Positions 1 to 11,038 of a DNA stretch of 64,000 nucleotides are shown one piece after another. A program made the position numbers and the translations under genes. Numbering within the stretch: the stretch's first letter is position 1; the number at the start of each line of letters is the position of its first letter. The stretch comes from Rhyacophila brunnea. Its lineage: Eukaryota > Arthropoda > Insecta > Trichoptera > Rhyacophilidae. Below the pieces are notes generated by a model that did not search any database, had not been told where the DNA came from, and saw only the letters and a program-made list of their open reading frames with translations. Location of the stretch: assembly GCA_022495005.1 (NCBI GenBank), contig JAGYXB010002070.1:620001-684000 (forward strand), written 5' to 3'.

Positions 1-693
1 GTATATACGCATGGATCCTAAATATATAATTTCAGACGATTGCTTATGTTTCTAACACTACATATTATATTATTATCCGATGCCCATTTCTAAGGCATGC
101 GTAAGAATTAAAGATAGCACTTCTACGGAATCTGGCTACATGTATTCACTTGACCTTATGGGGATTCATAATAGAACACCAGTCTCCCATCTATTTGTAT
201 CAAATAATAGTAATCGGGGCCCAGTGGCGAATGGTGGAGGTAGACTATTAACATCCTACATAAAAATAGTTCATATTAAACTTTGTCAGTCATAATTATG
301 TTCATGAAATAAGACTACAGTTTACAGTTGGTGAAATTATTACATACATTTTAACGTTTACGAAAGTTACCATAACGTACTTCGTGCGAAAAGGATAAAA
401 AATATCTTGTATATACATTCACCGACTCTGTAGTTCAGCCAATTAGCGAAACAGTAGACACCTTATAATAACAAAGTGCACGTGACATATTGACAATTAT
501 TACTTCAACGTTCACTTTGTGGAAGAACCCATATCATCTACAAATGTCCTAATATCTGTTGTGAAAAGAAAATGTCTTTTATTCCATTGCCCCGATGTGT
601 ACTTTCAAAGTAGAAACAAACCCTTTGACATAAACTTCTCCATATCAGTACGTACATACACTGTTCAAGTTTCTAAGAATATTGTGTACCTAC
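1..693. repeat. Intron block of ZF-A, copy 1 of a three-copy duplicated segment
   Basis: This stretch from the left edge to ZF-A exon 3 is homologous, base for base over long runs, to 13391-14077 in ZF-B. Its first 450 bp or so also match 59401-59850 in ZF-F. Shared strings include CTTGACC(T/G)TATGGGGATT and CAGTGGCGAA. In ZF-B the block lies in the last intron, between exon 3 and the finger exon, so the ZF-A finger exon should lie left of the window. Short open frames here are not conserved between copies and I do not treat them as genes. Confidence 0.8.
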
Positions 694-831
694 CTGACTT
701 ACTGGTGTGCATTCCGAATAAGGGCAACCGGGTTTTGGAACCTCATGAATGCTTTGGCTTATTGTGTCTTCAACATACTCCTCTTTAAAATCAACTCCCT
801 GAAAATTAATATCAGATTGTTTAGTGACCTT
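694..831 (-). CDS. ZF-A exon 3 (linker exon of zinc-finger gene)
   Basis: This is a phase-0 internal exon of 46 codons, with acceptor TTTCAG just right of 831 and donor GTAGGTAC just left of 694. A second in-frame acceptor at 799-800 would shorten it by 11 codons. The peptide contains DFKEEYVEDTISQSIHE followed by PKPGCPYSEC, and it matches ZF-B exon 3 almost residue for residue. DFKEE loosely fits the SUMO consensus psi-K-x-E. No catalytic or structural domain is recognised, so it is probably a flexible linker ahead of the finger array. ZF-A exons 1 and 2 lie to the right and its finger exon must be beyond the left edge. Confidence 0.72.
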
Positions 832-1520
832 CTGAAACTATAATAATTTATTTCAAATACATTTTAAAATAAAACAAATCAGATTTGTGATAAGGTTGCA
901 GCCTACAATCGGTATTGGAAAATCTGGTAGGAGATTGTTCTATAACGGACATCATGTGCGGGTTTTTATCCCGCCTGCAGCCACCGCATGAAGAAGCATG
1001 AGTAAGGTGAAAGTACAGCATGTTGTAAGGAAAGAGTGACAACAGAGGGGTAAGTACGTCGTGTACATGGGATTCGGAATGGCCAAAACGATGGCAGATA
1101 AAAACCTTAGCAAACAATATGTTTGTTGGACTGAGACATTGAACGGTGATCAAGCAGTTCGTTTTGTTATAATTAATAAAACATCCTTTTTCATTTATTC
1201 ACGTTGTAAAATCAAGACAGATGGTAAATCAATGTGATATACGACGGTTAGACTTGAGCAGTTATAGTTTGTTATCTGATCACTTTAGCAAGTGGTGATG
1301 GATTGTCTTTCTCCGCGTTATCACTCCTCCACTGCTATCCGACTACTTTACGCAGTGTGCTTTTCGAGAAGTACACCTAATAAATATTGATCTAGTAGTT
1401 TTTTTTAAATTGTTGCAGAATTCGAGAAAACTATAAAAAACATTAAGTACCTATATAAAAAGCAAAAATTTATATCGAAATCATGAACACTTAATTATTG
1501 TATTATGTATAAGTATTGGG

Positions 1521-1593
1521 CCCACGATGGCCGAGCGGCTTAAGCATCGGTCTATAATTCTGTGGGTCCAGGTACGAATCCTGGGTCTGGCGA
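1521..1593 (+). repeat. tRNA-like sequence, probably a tRNA-derived SINE head or tRNA pseudogene
   Basis: The sequence has a D-arm-like segment (GGCCGAGCGGCTTAAGC) as in class II Leu/Ser tRNAs, and a T-arm-like segment, CCAGGTACGAATCCTGG, with TACGAAT where TTCGAAT is expected. The acceptor ends pair poorly, so an active tRNA is unlikely. The front half recurs at 45208-45250, and this copy lies within a segment of about 440 bp absent from the paralogous ZF-B intron, which suggests an inserted SINE. Confidence 0.5.
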
Positions 1594-1873
1594 ATATTAT
1601 TTTTTTCTCTTCCTGTTTGTAGTCTTAGAGTATGGACCTCATAGGTTGAGCACGTGGCAACATCCATTTCTCGTAAAAAAATCTGTTAATACAAACCTCT
1701 ACTTTTTGGCGGCACAATATTATCATCCTATTAAGATCGGACATGGTCGAAAAAAAGAAAATTAGTATTCGAAGATTTTGTCGTCACTGGCATTTCTGAT
1801 TTTTAATGTATTCGTGTATTCGAGTGTTGTCAGTTCATTCCATCCCTTACACGATCAGTATTTCTGTCAATAT

Positions 1874-2024
1874 CGGTGTTGCCAACCGTACTATAATTGT
1901 AGTACAATACTATAATTTTGAAGGATTCGAGACGAAAAGTGTTCCTGTACTATATTTTTTTCTGAAATACTATAATTTTTACCCTTTTGAACTATAGTCA
2001 ACATAGAAAAAGATGGCAACACTG
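1874..2024. mobile_element. hAT-type MITE (151 bp) with 8-bp target duplication
   Basis: Terminal inverted repeats are CGGTGTTGCC on the left and GGCAACACTG on the right, one mismatch apart; the consensus would be CAGTGTTGCC. The flanks GTCAATAT (1866-1873) and GTCAGTAT (2025-2032) form an 8-bp duplication with one change. ZF-B holds the uninterrupted site GTCAGTAT at 14818-14825, so the insertion followed the A/B duplication. A related left end lies at 9277. TIR form and 8-bp duplication point to the hAT superfamily. Confidence 0.82.
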
Positions 2025-2051
2025 GTCAGTATTTAAAATAAAAGTCCCTAC

Positions 2052-2198
2052 CCGATGAACTCGCTGCGAATAAGAACCACCTTGTTGCTGATCTTCATAA
2101 TTTATTGGGAATTTTACGTCTTCAATAAACTCAGTCTTGATGTCAATTAGCGGAGTGTCTGACTTCAATGTTATTAGTTTCGGGTCTGAAACAATATT
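2052..2198 (-). CDS. ZF-A exon 2 (linker exon)
   Basis: This phase-0 exon of exactly 49 codons has acceptor TTCAG right of 2198 and donor CGG/GTAGGGAC at 2052. It contains LIDIKTEFIEDVK, with IKTE a perfect psi-K-x-E SUMO consensus, and ends QQQGGSYSQRVHR, a diverged form of the GCSYSE ending seen in sister exons. It aligns fully with ZF-B exon 2 (14844-14990) and ZF-D exon 2 (38121-38252). The Cys of the GCSYSE motif is replaced by Gly here, which may be neutral drift. No known domain is recognised. Confidence 0.74.
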
Positions 2199-3033
2199 CT
2201 GAAAAACAAAATATTGTGTTATAAATCATATTTTTAAGAAGACCGATAATACGTGTGTAGCTCGACCACATACTTGAAGAGTCTCAGGTCGTACACTCTG
2301 CAATGTGGATATGGTGTCTGTCGTTATCTACCTACTAAACAAAATAAACAATCAAACAATAGGTACTAATCTACGAGAACATTTTAATTGTTAATGTCAA
2401 TTATTATTCATAACTAGTAGGTACCTATAAATTAGTTTGAAATAAAACAAATTAATAATAATAATATAATTGGAGGAAACTTGTCGATAGGTACTCAATT
2501 ATGTCGACCAATCAATGGCTATTAACCTTTTGAATAAGAATACTCAATGTCCATTCAAAAATAAATGATCCGGTGTTTATTTTGTCGTTTGTGTTATTGT
2601 TATTACTGTTTGTGACAACGTACCTACCCAAGGAAATCAAACGAATCCAGTTTCAAATCGTCGCCGCCAATAATAAAGCTTTTATTATCATTTGTTGCTC
2701 TATCGAGTTCAGTAATGTATTTTGTTTTAGTTTCTTTTATTGGAGTCCCATGTAAATAAATGCCCTGTTTGTGGGCAAAGATATCAATAACAATGACAAT
2801 GATAGGTGTGGTATCAATTGTTAAGAAAACTCATAGTTATAAGTACAGGGATAGTGTTAGCAGCAAAGTTAACTGGGTTTATACGGGTCAAATAGGCCGC
2901 TCGGAACTGTGTCGCATTTGCACGCAGTTTTCATTACACAAAATAGATACTTACACTGTTTATTACGTCTGACGACACACATCTTTAAACAACCAATAGT
3001 ACGACATACAACAATCCGTTATGAAAAACTAAC
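2199..3033. other. ZF-A intron 1
   Basis: The part near exon 2 resembles ZF-D intron 1 (38260-38570), with shared strings such as GTGTAGCTCGACCACA. The end near exon 1 resembles ZF-B intron 1. No conserved coding frame, RNA gene or clear mobile element was seen. Confidence 0.55.
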
Positions 3034-3180
3034 CTCAAAAGTGTATCCGGCCTCGTCGGTGTCCTCTAGCTTTATGTAGGTAAGCAGCTGGCTGTTTGGA
3101 TCATGATTCACAGGCACCTCAAACCACTGCTTCCCTTCTGCGACAGGTTCGGAGTCTTCTCGTTCGCGTTTAATATCCAT
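3034..3180 (-). CDS. ZF-A exon 1 (start exon of zinc-finger gene)
   Basis: This 49-codon first coding exon begins MDIKREREDSEP and ends at FE, followed by donor GTTAGT. An in-frame ATG lies 16 codons upstream, but the MDIKRE start is the one shared by all six paralogues (MDVKRE in ZF-D), so I chose it. The exon carries IKRE at residues 3-6 and IKLE near residue 37, both psi-K-x-E SUMO consensus sites. It also has the family pattern of an acidic stretch followed by QWFEVPV. It differs from ZF-B exon 1 at only a few residues. About 150 bp upstream, up to 3337, is also duplicated in ZF-B and so the promoter was probably copied too. Confidence 0.78.
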
Positions 3181-3801
3181 TTTATGCATGCGATCGGTCA
3201 TCAAGTTAATTTGATCGTGGAACACAAAACGTAGTAGGCGAGACTTGACGTAAGCATTTCACCATAGACAAAAAGAGTTTACCGTGTTGCCACTTTCGCA
3301 ATATTATAAAATTAAATACAAAACTAAACTTCCTTTACGACTTAAACGACCTTTACGAAATACAAAACTAAAACTGTACGAAACAAATCCAATTAAACCA
3401 TAGACAATATACATACAAATTATTGTATGAGACCGGAAATGGTTTGAGATTTGACGTTTGGTTCAGTGTATCATTGAAAATCAAACCGTTCTCGGATCAT
3501 CAGAAATGGTTTGACATGAAACTTCAAACCAATTCGGACGATTCATAGACTAAGACGATCTGTCAAACGGGAAATCATTAAAAAGTATACATAACCTGAA
3601 AACGATATCGATATAATATTTTCTACAAATATTTCGTTTGTTATTTTCACGGCATTTGACTTTTAATATAATATTTTTTAGGATTAAGGAAAATCGACAT
3701 GCCTAAAAACAGCATTTTCTGGCATGTGTAAGATCATCGTGATATGTTAATATTACCTAATATTTTAGATTTAGTACTTTGTATTTTTGGTTTTCAATAC
3801 A

Positions 3802-5056
3802 ATGGATTTATTTCAATGTATCCCATTATTTTTTGAATGGTCGTTGGAAGATTCGTCTGATGATGATTTTTTCATGCTGGAAGACTTTCAGCCCATTGTC
3901 AATAAGAAAATGAAAATTATTGCGAAGATACTGTTGCAGAGTACACGGACAGGCAGTTCATGATGCATTTTCGCGTTTCTAGAAATGTGCATGCAGATCT
4001 CACGGAGCGATTTCAAAATTCTTCTTATTTTCCAACCCAAAACAGAGGCGGCAATGATAGAATCATTGCCACTAACCATTTACTCATATTCCTTTGGTTT
4101 GCTGGACATCAAACTGCGTCATTTCGAGATGTGGCTGATAGATTTAATATCACTATCGGTTCTCTCTCCAGAGTCATCAAAAGAGTGACTGTGCTTATTA
4201 GTAATTTATCCCCAGAAATAATACAATGGCCAACGAATTCTGAGAAAGCAGTTATAGAAATGGCTTTTAGGGAGAATGGGTTTCCGGGAGTCATCGGTGT
4301 CATTGATGGTAGTCATATAAAAATAGATAAGCCAGAAGATGATCCATTGTCATACATCAATAGGAAATCATATTATTCAATGCAGGTAAGACAAGATATT
4401 TTTCTATGATATTTCTTTGTTTTAGATATAATTGTGTTTTAAAATAACAAAAAAGACTCGCCTTAGATTGAAGAATAAATAATCTAGTAGAATAAATTTA
4501 ATCATAGCACTGGTTCAAAGAATGTTATTTAATAAGTTTTCCAAGTACCTAGCTGAAAATCACAAATCTCATTCGTGCCATACTTGTTTGCGGGATTTTA
4601 TTGCTTTCTGTATGACTAACTATCCTTTATTTTAGTTGCAGTCTGTGTGTGATGATAATCTCAAATTTCGAAATATCTATGTTGGATATCCAGGCTCAGT
4701 GCATGATAGTCGAGTATATCGAAATTCTTCACTGTATAGACAACTACCAAGTAAATGTAACGACAAATATATACTTGGCGACAGTGGATATCCCTGCCTT
4801 AGGAATTTGCTGACACCTTATAAAGCCAGGGGAGTACTAAATCAAACACAAATTAATTATAATACCAAACTCAGTAAAAGTAGAATCAAAATTGAGCACG
4901 CATTTGGTCTACTGAAACAAAAATTTAGACAACTCTACCACTTAAAACATTGTTTTAATTACTCACTTTATTCGAGCATGTTGTGTTTTACACAATATGT
5001 CTTTAAATGACCAGTTTGAGTGGGATATTGATTCACCTACTGGAATTAAGTGTTGA
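3802..5056 (+). pseudogene. PIF/Harbinger (HARBI1-like) transposase, near-complete relic with intron
   Basis: Two exons are joined by donor CAG/GTAAGA at 4385 and acceptor TTTTAG/TTG at 4636. Family landmarks are in order: YTDRQFMMHFRVS, then GVIDGSHI (first catalytic Asp), YPGSVHDSRVY (second Asp), LGDSGYP, and KIEHAFGLLKQKF (catalytic Glu), followed by IRACCVLHNMSLND. The DDE triad is therefore intact. Two frameshifts break it: one near 3905, between the start region (ATG 3802) and the main frame, and one near 4960-4975, after which the conserved C-terminus continues in another frame to a stop at 5054-5056. The protein would have cut and pasted DNA with a 3-bp TWA target. I could not find its terminal repeats. 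Confidence 0.85.
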
Positions 5057-5640
5057 AGCAGGTTCATCCTATTTATCCCGCAATAATAGTACAACTGGTG
5101 CAGATAGACGAAATGAGATAGCTCAACTTCTTGCATCCAGGAACTTTCCATAAAATTTTTAATGATTTAGTATATGTATAGGCAGAGTTCAATATTTCAG
5201 TTAAGTACCTACCTATCATGTTTTTATCTGTAACTTGTTTCTATGGTATCTATTTTTTGTTGTTCGCCGGTAGTAGGTATATTTTGTTACTTCATCAAAA
5301 TATAGATTTTGTGGGAGCAAAAAGTATCAACTGAATGGAGTCCTACCTGGTATTCTCAAAGTACCTCTTACCTAGTGTAATTTGTCTTTAATATTTTGTT
5401 TAATGGTTAGATATAGGTTATTAGTTTTAGTTAGTCTAGTTTTTTTAATTTTATTTAGGTACCTTACTAGTCTTTATTAGTTACTATATTTGTTTCCACA
5501 CTTCACTATAAATATGTTTTCTATTTTGTTTAATGGTTAGATATAGGTTGGTAGTTATATTGACATACATTGTATATACTTATTTTTGCTTAGGTTAGCA
5601 ATAGTTTCAACATAATAAGTATAACAAAAGTATTACTTCT
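5057..5640. other. Non-coding stretch
   Basis: AT-rich sequence with a short duplicated phrase (TTTGTTTAATGGTTAGATATAG near 5395 and 5527). No coding or RNA feature is supported. Confidence 0.4.
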
Positions 5641-5663
5641 TCTTCTTCGGCCATATCCATCCC

Positions 5664-5990
5664 TTAGTTGGAGCATATAGACACCACGAGGCGCGCCCAA
5701 GAATCCTTGTCGCTTGCCAGTTTTCTTGCATCGTTCCAGGTCAAACCAGCATCCCGTAGCCCCGCCATACATACTCTTAAGATAGTATTTAACGGCCTTC
5801 TAGGACGCCGGAATCCAGTTGAATTGAAGAACAGGCAAGCCATGTTGAAATTCTCTTCTGGCATCCGCAGTACGTGGCTGAGCCAGGTCCAATGTCGCCT
5901 CTTCACTCTCAGTGCGATGAGAGGCTGCTTGGTGCGTTATACCTCCTCGTTGCTCCTACAGTCATACCAGTATCCATCGCAAACATCTGT
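5664..5990 (-). pseudogene. C-terminal tail of a non-LTR retrotransposon ORF2
   Basis: On the minus strand, from about 5906 to the stop at 5664, the peptide has the layout of a LINE ORF2 end: RRHWTWLSHVLRMPEEN, then an Arg/Pro-rich segment (RRPRRPLNT), then LTWNDARKLASDKDSWARLV and SICSN. This resembles the W-x-GHV-x-RM ... TW-x-A ... D-x-W tail of insect RTE-like or CR1-like reverse-transcriptase proteins. The reverse-transcriptase core is absent, as in a 5'-truncated insertion. A further 85 bp or so to the right may belong to it but is out of frame. The clade cannot be fixed from this piece. Confidence 0.7.
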
Positions 5991-6027
5991 TTTCGAAGCT
6001 CAGTCAACTTTATACTGAGCTTCGAAA
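5991..6027. repeat. Perfect 14-bp inverted repeat (hairpin)
   Basis: TTTCGAAGCTCAGT at 5991-6004 and ACTGAGCTTCGAAA at 6014-6027 are perfect reverse complements around a 9-base loop, just beyond the LINE tail. It may be an insertion junction or a transcript hairpin; nothing else identifies it. Confidence 0.75.
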
Positions 6028-7133
6028 AATATGTAGAAGGCTTCTTTTTCTGTGTACATATATATTACTTATATTGACCATAATGAAGAGACTTTTAAAT
6101 ATAAAACGCTGTGGAATATGCCTCCTGGGGAAACCACAAAGTAAAAAAAACGCACCATAGCACTATACCTCCAGGGTGGTGTGGAAATCAGTACCTACAT
6201 AATATTTGTTTCGGTGTTGTAAGTGCCTATTATTTAACGAATATAATATCATATAAAAATAATTCACTGGAATACAACCACACAATTCAGGTTCAAAATC
6301 CCACAAAGCCAAGTGTGATTTCAGCCACTGGCATAGTGCCATATACGCTAAAAACTGCTGGAGAAGGGACTCGTGGAATTAAGAAGAAAAAGAATATGCT
6401 ATGAATATAAATAAAACAATATCTATCAGAAATGGTCGAGGAAGATGCAATGATAGACTTAGCCACGCCTTACAGGTACTTACCCACTGGCTGATCTGGA
6501 AAGATATAGAAGATTCGCGTTGTATCTCAGGATACCATTGTGATATAACAATAAAACTAGACTGCTCTTTTAAAATTACATATGACTTAATTGAAATAAA
6601 ATCATAATGTGTTTAAACTTGTTTTTTTTTACAATTTTCCATAAGTACCATTTCGTAGGTTACCATCCGGCACCACCAGATTTTCTAGTGCTAGTTTACT
6701 GAGATTACATCATGATGTTGGGCATAAATTCTAGTTCTGAGACTAGTTTTCATAAATTCTAAAAATTTATTCAATTAGTTTTAATTTCAAATCTTGCCAA
6801 TACAGTTCAATCAAATTTTAAAATAAAGTGAATTAATGATGGAAAGTATATTGTCATGGTAATGCTTAAAAAAGAAAATGTAGAATGTTTTTAATATTTT
6901 TATTAGATTAAAAATGGGCATTGGAATTTTAATTACAATAATGGAAAAGGTCACATAAGTATTTAACAAATCAACTTAACTATCACAAAAACTATAGCAC
7001 AGATCAAAAGTAAACTTGATGTTAATGGAAATATTATTTTTAAATATAAAATAGCAAAGGAACATTATGTGACACATTACTGTGTCGGACAAATACAACC
7101 ATACATAGGAAATATAAAAAATCAGTTGGTAAA
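6028..7133. other. Non-coding stretch
   Basis: AT-rich sequence without conserved coding frames or clear repeats. Open frames of 60-100 codons at 6111 and 6401 have no recognisable motif and no support. Confidence 0.4.
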
Positions 7134-7304
7134 GCCGCGTTCACACGGTCCAAGTACACTTGGACCGAGTGCCATCCAAGCGCATTCGTATGAGACAGCT
7201 TTATACAAATTACTCCTATCCAAGTTAGCTTGGATAGGAGTAATTTGTATAAAGCTGTCTCATACGAGTGCGCTTGGATGGCACTCGGTCCGAGTCAACG
7301 CGGC
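7134..7304. mobile_element. Hairpin (foldback) MITE with 64-nt arms
   Basis: Arms at about 7161-7224 and 7229-7291 are reverse complements with one internal mismatch (plus one at the outer edge), around the 4-base loop TTAG. Outer ends GCCGCGTT (7134) and AACGCGGC (7297-7304) also pair. The left shoulder holds a further small palindrome, GGTCCAAGTACACTTGGACC. No coding sequence is inside; the open frames crossing it are artefacts of the palindrome. The sequence flanks show no convincing target duplication. Confidence 0.82.
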
Positions 7305-9276
7305 TCAAATGATCACAAACATAAGATTGTCAATTGCACAATGGTGCTGCGGTACTCCAATCCGCACAAAGGTATTTCTGAAACAAAATGTATACACATT
7401 AATAATCAGTATGAAGGTAGCCATTCAAAAATGCGTTTTATACATGAAAGCAAAATAGGGTAGATTGTTTATCATTGCTGTGTAAACTGAATATTTTGTA
7501 ATGTTATTAGGCAGCTGAAATTTTGCGAGTATTAACTATAATGTTTGAGACATTCATGGTTGTCACTTTTTTGTGTGAAAATCAATTCTGCGTATTTAAA
7601 GGTTGTGAAAATACCAAGCACTTTGTAAACACCAACCCATGCTATGTTTAGTAGGGAACGAGATGCTGCAAGAAATCCACGTGGTGTCCATAACATCTCA
7701 CTCATGAATATTGATTATCTTGGGACGAGTAAGAGATATAAGTACATCGATATAGTATTAGCCAAAGATATCTGTAACACCGCGACCACGCCAAACTATT
7801 TATTATTACGACAATATAGACAGTTCCGCAGAACTGACTTTTATACGCGTGGGTACAACACTTTGGTATTTGTTTTAAATAGTCTGAAACAACTTACCTT
7901 GTTCCATTTTGAATCTACGTAAACTTCGTCTCAATTTCTGTTTGACCACGTTAACTGTTGTTAGGCTTCGTTGTAGTGTTGTACAATAATTATTATTCGG
8001 ACGCGCTGAAGGACTGCTGGTTGACGTTTCAAAGTTAATTTTTGACAGTTTTTTGTTTTGTTTGGTAATGGTGTTGTGACGTAGAGTTGCCGTTTTATGG
8101 AAATAAATGATTGAATTAATTTTAAGCATTGGCAACACTAATTAGTTGTCAGAAAAGCGTCTCTGTGGACATTTACCAAACGGTCCCAAACCCAACCAGC
8201 CGATTTCGTTTGTTTGATGCAGGTTGCATGATACATACTTTAAGTAAACAGGAAAAAATGCGTTTCCGGAAGAAATATGTTGTCACTTCGGAAATAGAAA
8301 GGGTAATTTTTCAACGGCTGTGGAAGGAAACTCTTGAATACTTTTCCAATTATAATTATTGTAAATAAGTCGCCAGTAATGGTACGCTCTATTAATTGAT
8401 TTAGATAAGATAAGTTTGGAACGTTCGTTTTGAATTTAAATTACGAAAATGTTCTTGTGATAGTACTAAAACAATATAAGTAGGTATCTAGTAATTTAAT
8501 TGGTCCACATGATTGTCTAACGACCGGTTTCGTTCCCTTTGAGAACATTTTTACCCAATATATTGTTCTATTTTTAATTATATTACTATAAATACATATG
8601 AATTGCCATGTGGCATTGTTAATCAATGTGATGTGGTTTTGTTAGCACTTTGCTTGTTGTCATTCTATTTTAAAACGGCTACTCGCAATGACATTAATAT
8701 GGACGAAGCATCTGGAAAAAATGACACTTTCTTTGTCGTTTCTGCCGAAAGGTATAATCTGTTCTAACACCATTACAATAAAGGTGGTATAGCTATAAAT
8801 TCCTAATGCTTTTTGTCGGTCTGCTGAATGGTTCGGTTCGAAAAGGGTTCGCTCAAATGAACATTTACACTAGAAACACTGTTCTAACACCATTACAATA
8901 CAGGTGATATTCCTATAAATTTCCGATGCGTGATATCGCATAATGGAAATTGCTTGACGTCTACCTATGCATGTGCGAATGTCACTATGCGCGAATTTAC
9001 TTTCCAGCTACTGTATTGACTGCGCTGTCCATTAATAATGTCATTGGCTACTCGTGAATACTGTTGTAGAGTACATAGGTACCTTATGGATGTTTGAAGA
9101 ATGACCAATGTAGTGACTCTCTGTTTCCACACAAAAAATCACAACCCGATTTAATGCAGACACACTTTCGTGAGAGTATGGTGGGTCCACTCGGCTCGAG
9201 TGGCTATTACTCATCAGCGTTCGCATAGCATTATTAAAACCACTATGGCGTATACTTACAATTTGACAGCGTTAAT
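7305..9276. other. Non-coding stretch
   Basis: No convincing genes. Two short direct repeats, GTTCTAACACCATTACAATA at about 8760 and 8880, are each followed by GGTG(A/G)TAT...CTATAAATT. Open frames at 7644, 7875 (-) and 8129 show no family signature. Confidence 0.4.
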
Positions 9277-9435
9277 CAGTGATGCCAACCGTACTATAAT
9301 TATAGTACAATACTATAATTTTGTTTCGCGAAAAATGTAAAATACTATAATCTTCGCCAAATATACCGAAATACTATAATTTTAAAGGATTCAAGACGAA
9401 AAATGTTCCTCTACTATATATTTTTCAATATATTA
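9277..9435. mobile_element. Second copy of the hAT-type MITE, right end unclear
   Basis: It starts CAGTGATGCCAACCGTACTA and then follows the 1874 element: the phrases ACTATAATT(A/G)TAGTACAATACTATAATTTTG, GGATTC(A/G)AGACGAAAA and GTTCCT(C/G)TACTATAT are shared. The copy then dissolves into AT-rich sequence and no right terminal repeat was found, so it is probably truncated or interrupted. Confidence 0.65.
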
Positions 9436-9721
9436 TATTTTTATATAATATATATATTATAAATATATTTTTAAAAATGTTAAATAAATAATGTTCTTTT
9501 GTTATATTATTTCAAATAACCTGCTGTTATAGATGAGGCAAAAAAAATAAGAAGTTTTTCACCAGAATGTGATATTTTTAATTTTAGTGATTTCAAGTTA
9601 CCGTATTATGTACAGAAGTATTAGAATAATTAAAAAATAAAATATTGTAAGTACACATTAGTACTTATATTCGACAACAATTTCAGAAATTTTCAGGTTA
9701 AGATTGATAACACGTGTAATC

Positions 9722-11038
9722 TCATAGATTAAATTTTAACAGCACTTCACCAAAATGAGTCATTGTATACGATCTAAGTGCATCAGGTCCTGCACACGAG
9801 TAACTACATTGATCACATTAAAATGGATTTTCACTAGAATGCGACATCCTGTGTCTTTTAAGGCTGCTAGAATATATACAAGAGTAATCACACTGATCAC
9901 ATTTTATTGGTTTTTCACCGGAATGAGTCATTTTGTGTTTTTTCATAACATTATATTGGATACATGAGTAACTACACTGGTCACATTTGAATGGCTTTTC
10001 ACCAGAATGAGTCATTCTATGTTTTTTCATGCTACTAAACGTTATAGATGAATAATTACATTGGTCACATTTAAATGGCTTTTCACCAGAATGAGTCATT
10101 TTGTGTTTTTTCATGTAAGCAGATAGTATACACGAGTATTCACATTGATCACATTTAAATGATTTTTCACCAGAATGTGTCATTTTGTGTGTTTTCATGT
10201 TATAAGATAGTATACACGAATAATCACATTGCGCACATTTAAGTGGCCTGTTACCAGAATGAGTCATTTTGTGTTTTTTCATATCACCAGATCTTATACA
10301 AGAGTAATTACACTGGTCACATTTAAATGGCTTTTCACCAGAATGAATCATTTTGTGTATTTTAAGATCACTAGATTGTAAAGAACAGTAATTACATTGG
10401 TCACATTTAAATGGCTTTTCACCAGAATGAGTCATGTTGTGCATTTTCATCCGACTAGATCTAAAAGATGAGTAATTGCATTGGTCACATTTAAATGGCT
10501 TTTCACCAGAATGACTCATTTTGTGTACTTTAAGATCACTAGATTTTATAGAAGCGTAATTACATTGGTCACATTTAAATTGCTTTTTACCGGAATGAGT
10601 CATTTTGTGTATTTTCATATGACGAGGTTGGATACAAGAGTAATTACATTGGTTACATTTAAATGGCTTTTCATCGGAATGATTTGTTATATTTAGATTC
10701 TTGGCATCGTATCGAATGCTTTTGAAATTTATCATTTTATCCGCTATTGATTTTTTATGACACGCTTTGTGAAGCTTCAATAGAGATAACGATGCAAAAA
10801 AATCAAAACAAAAACTGCACACAAAATTTACCTTGTTAAACGATTTTTTTTCTAGCTTTATTTCGGCTACAAATAATTTGGGAACTGTAACGTTAGATTG
10901 TGTATGCTTAAGCCCTAATTCTTTTTTAATGTCTTGATAGTCAATCTGTATTTCATCGTATGGCTCTTGTACTTCTAAGAGCCTCTTTGGCAATCCGAGA
11001 CTTACAGAATATGGCATGGCAGTAGTTGCAGGAATCAA
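9722..11038 (-). CDS. ZF-B finger exon (11 C2H2 fingers, nonsense codon in the 12th)
   Basis: This last exon starts at TTG-ATT-CCT after acceptor TTTTAG (11039-11040) in phase 0. Its head has EPYDEIQIDYQDIKKEL (IKKE is a SUMO consensus) and then a first finger, CSFCFDFFASLSLLKLHKACH, shared by the family. Ten more fingers of the form CDQCNYSC-x8-H-x3-H joined by SGEKP linkers follow. At 9818-9820 a TAA replaces the AAA of the usual FKCDQC start, truncating finger 12. The same frame stays open beyond it to TGA at 9722-9724, so that was probably the ancestral stop. Relative to sisters it lacks about 14 codons after KKELG. With its three short exons the present product is about 550 residues. It is probably a nuclear sequence-specific DNA-binding protein; target unknown. 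Confidence 0.85.

Larger units (their letters stand above)
832..2051. other. ZF-A intron 2, carrying two insertions
   Basis: The outer parts, about 840-1268 and 1715-2051, align with ZF-B intron 2 (14225-14843). The middle, about 1268-1715, has no counterpart in ZF-B and contains a tRNA-like sequence. A 151-bp hAT-type MITE sits at 1874-2024. No coding sequence is supported. Confidence 0.65.

Noticed and set aside
1521..1593. Functional tRNA gene
   Set aside because: Poor acceptor pairing and an altered T-loop (TACGAAT).
1562..1765. Frame starting inside the tRNA-like sequence
   Set aside because: Overlaps a repeat and is not conserved in ZF-B.
7069..7463. Overlapping open frames across the hairpin
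   Set aside because: They read through both arms of a palindrome and have no conserved motif.
8129..8368. 79-codon frame on the plus strand
   Set aside because: No family resemblance, no splice context.
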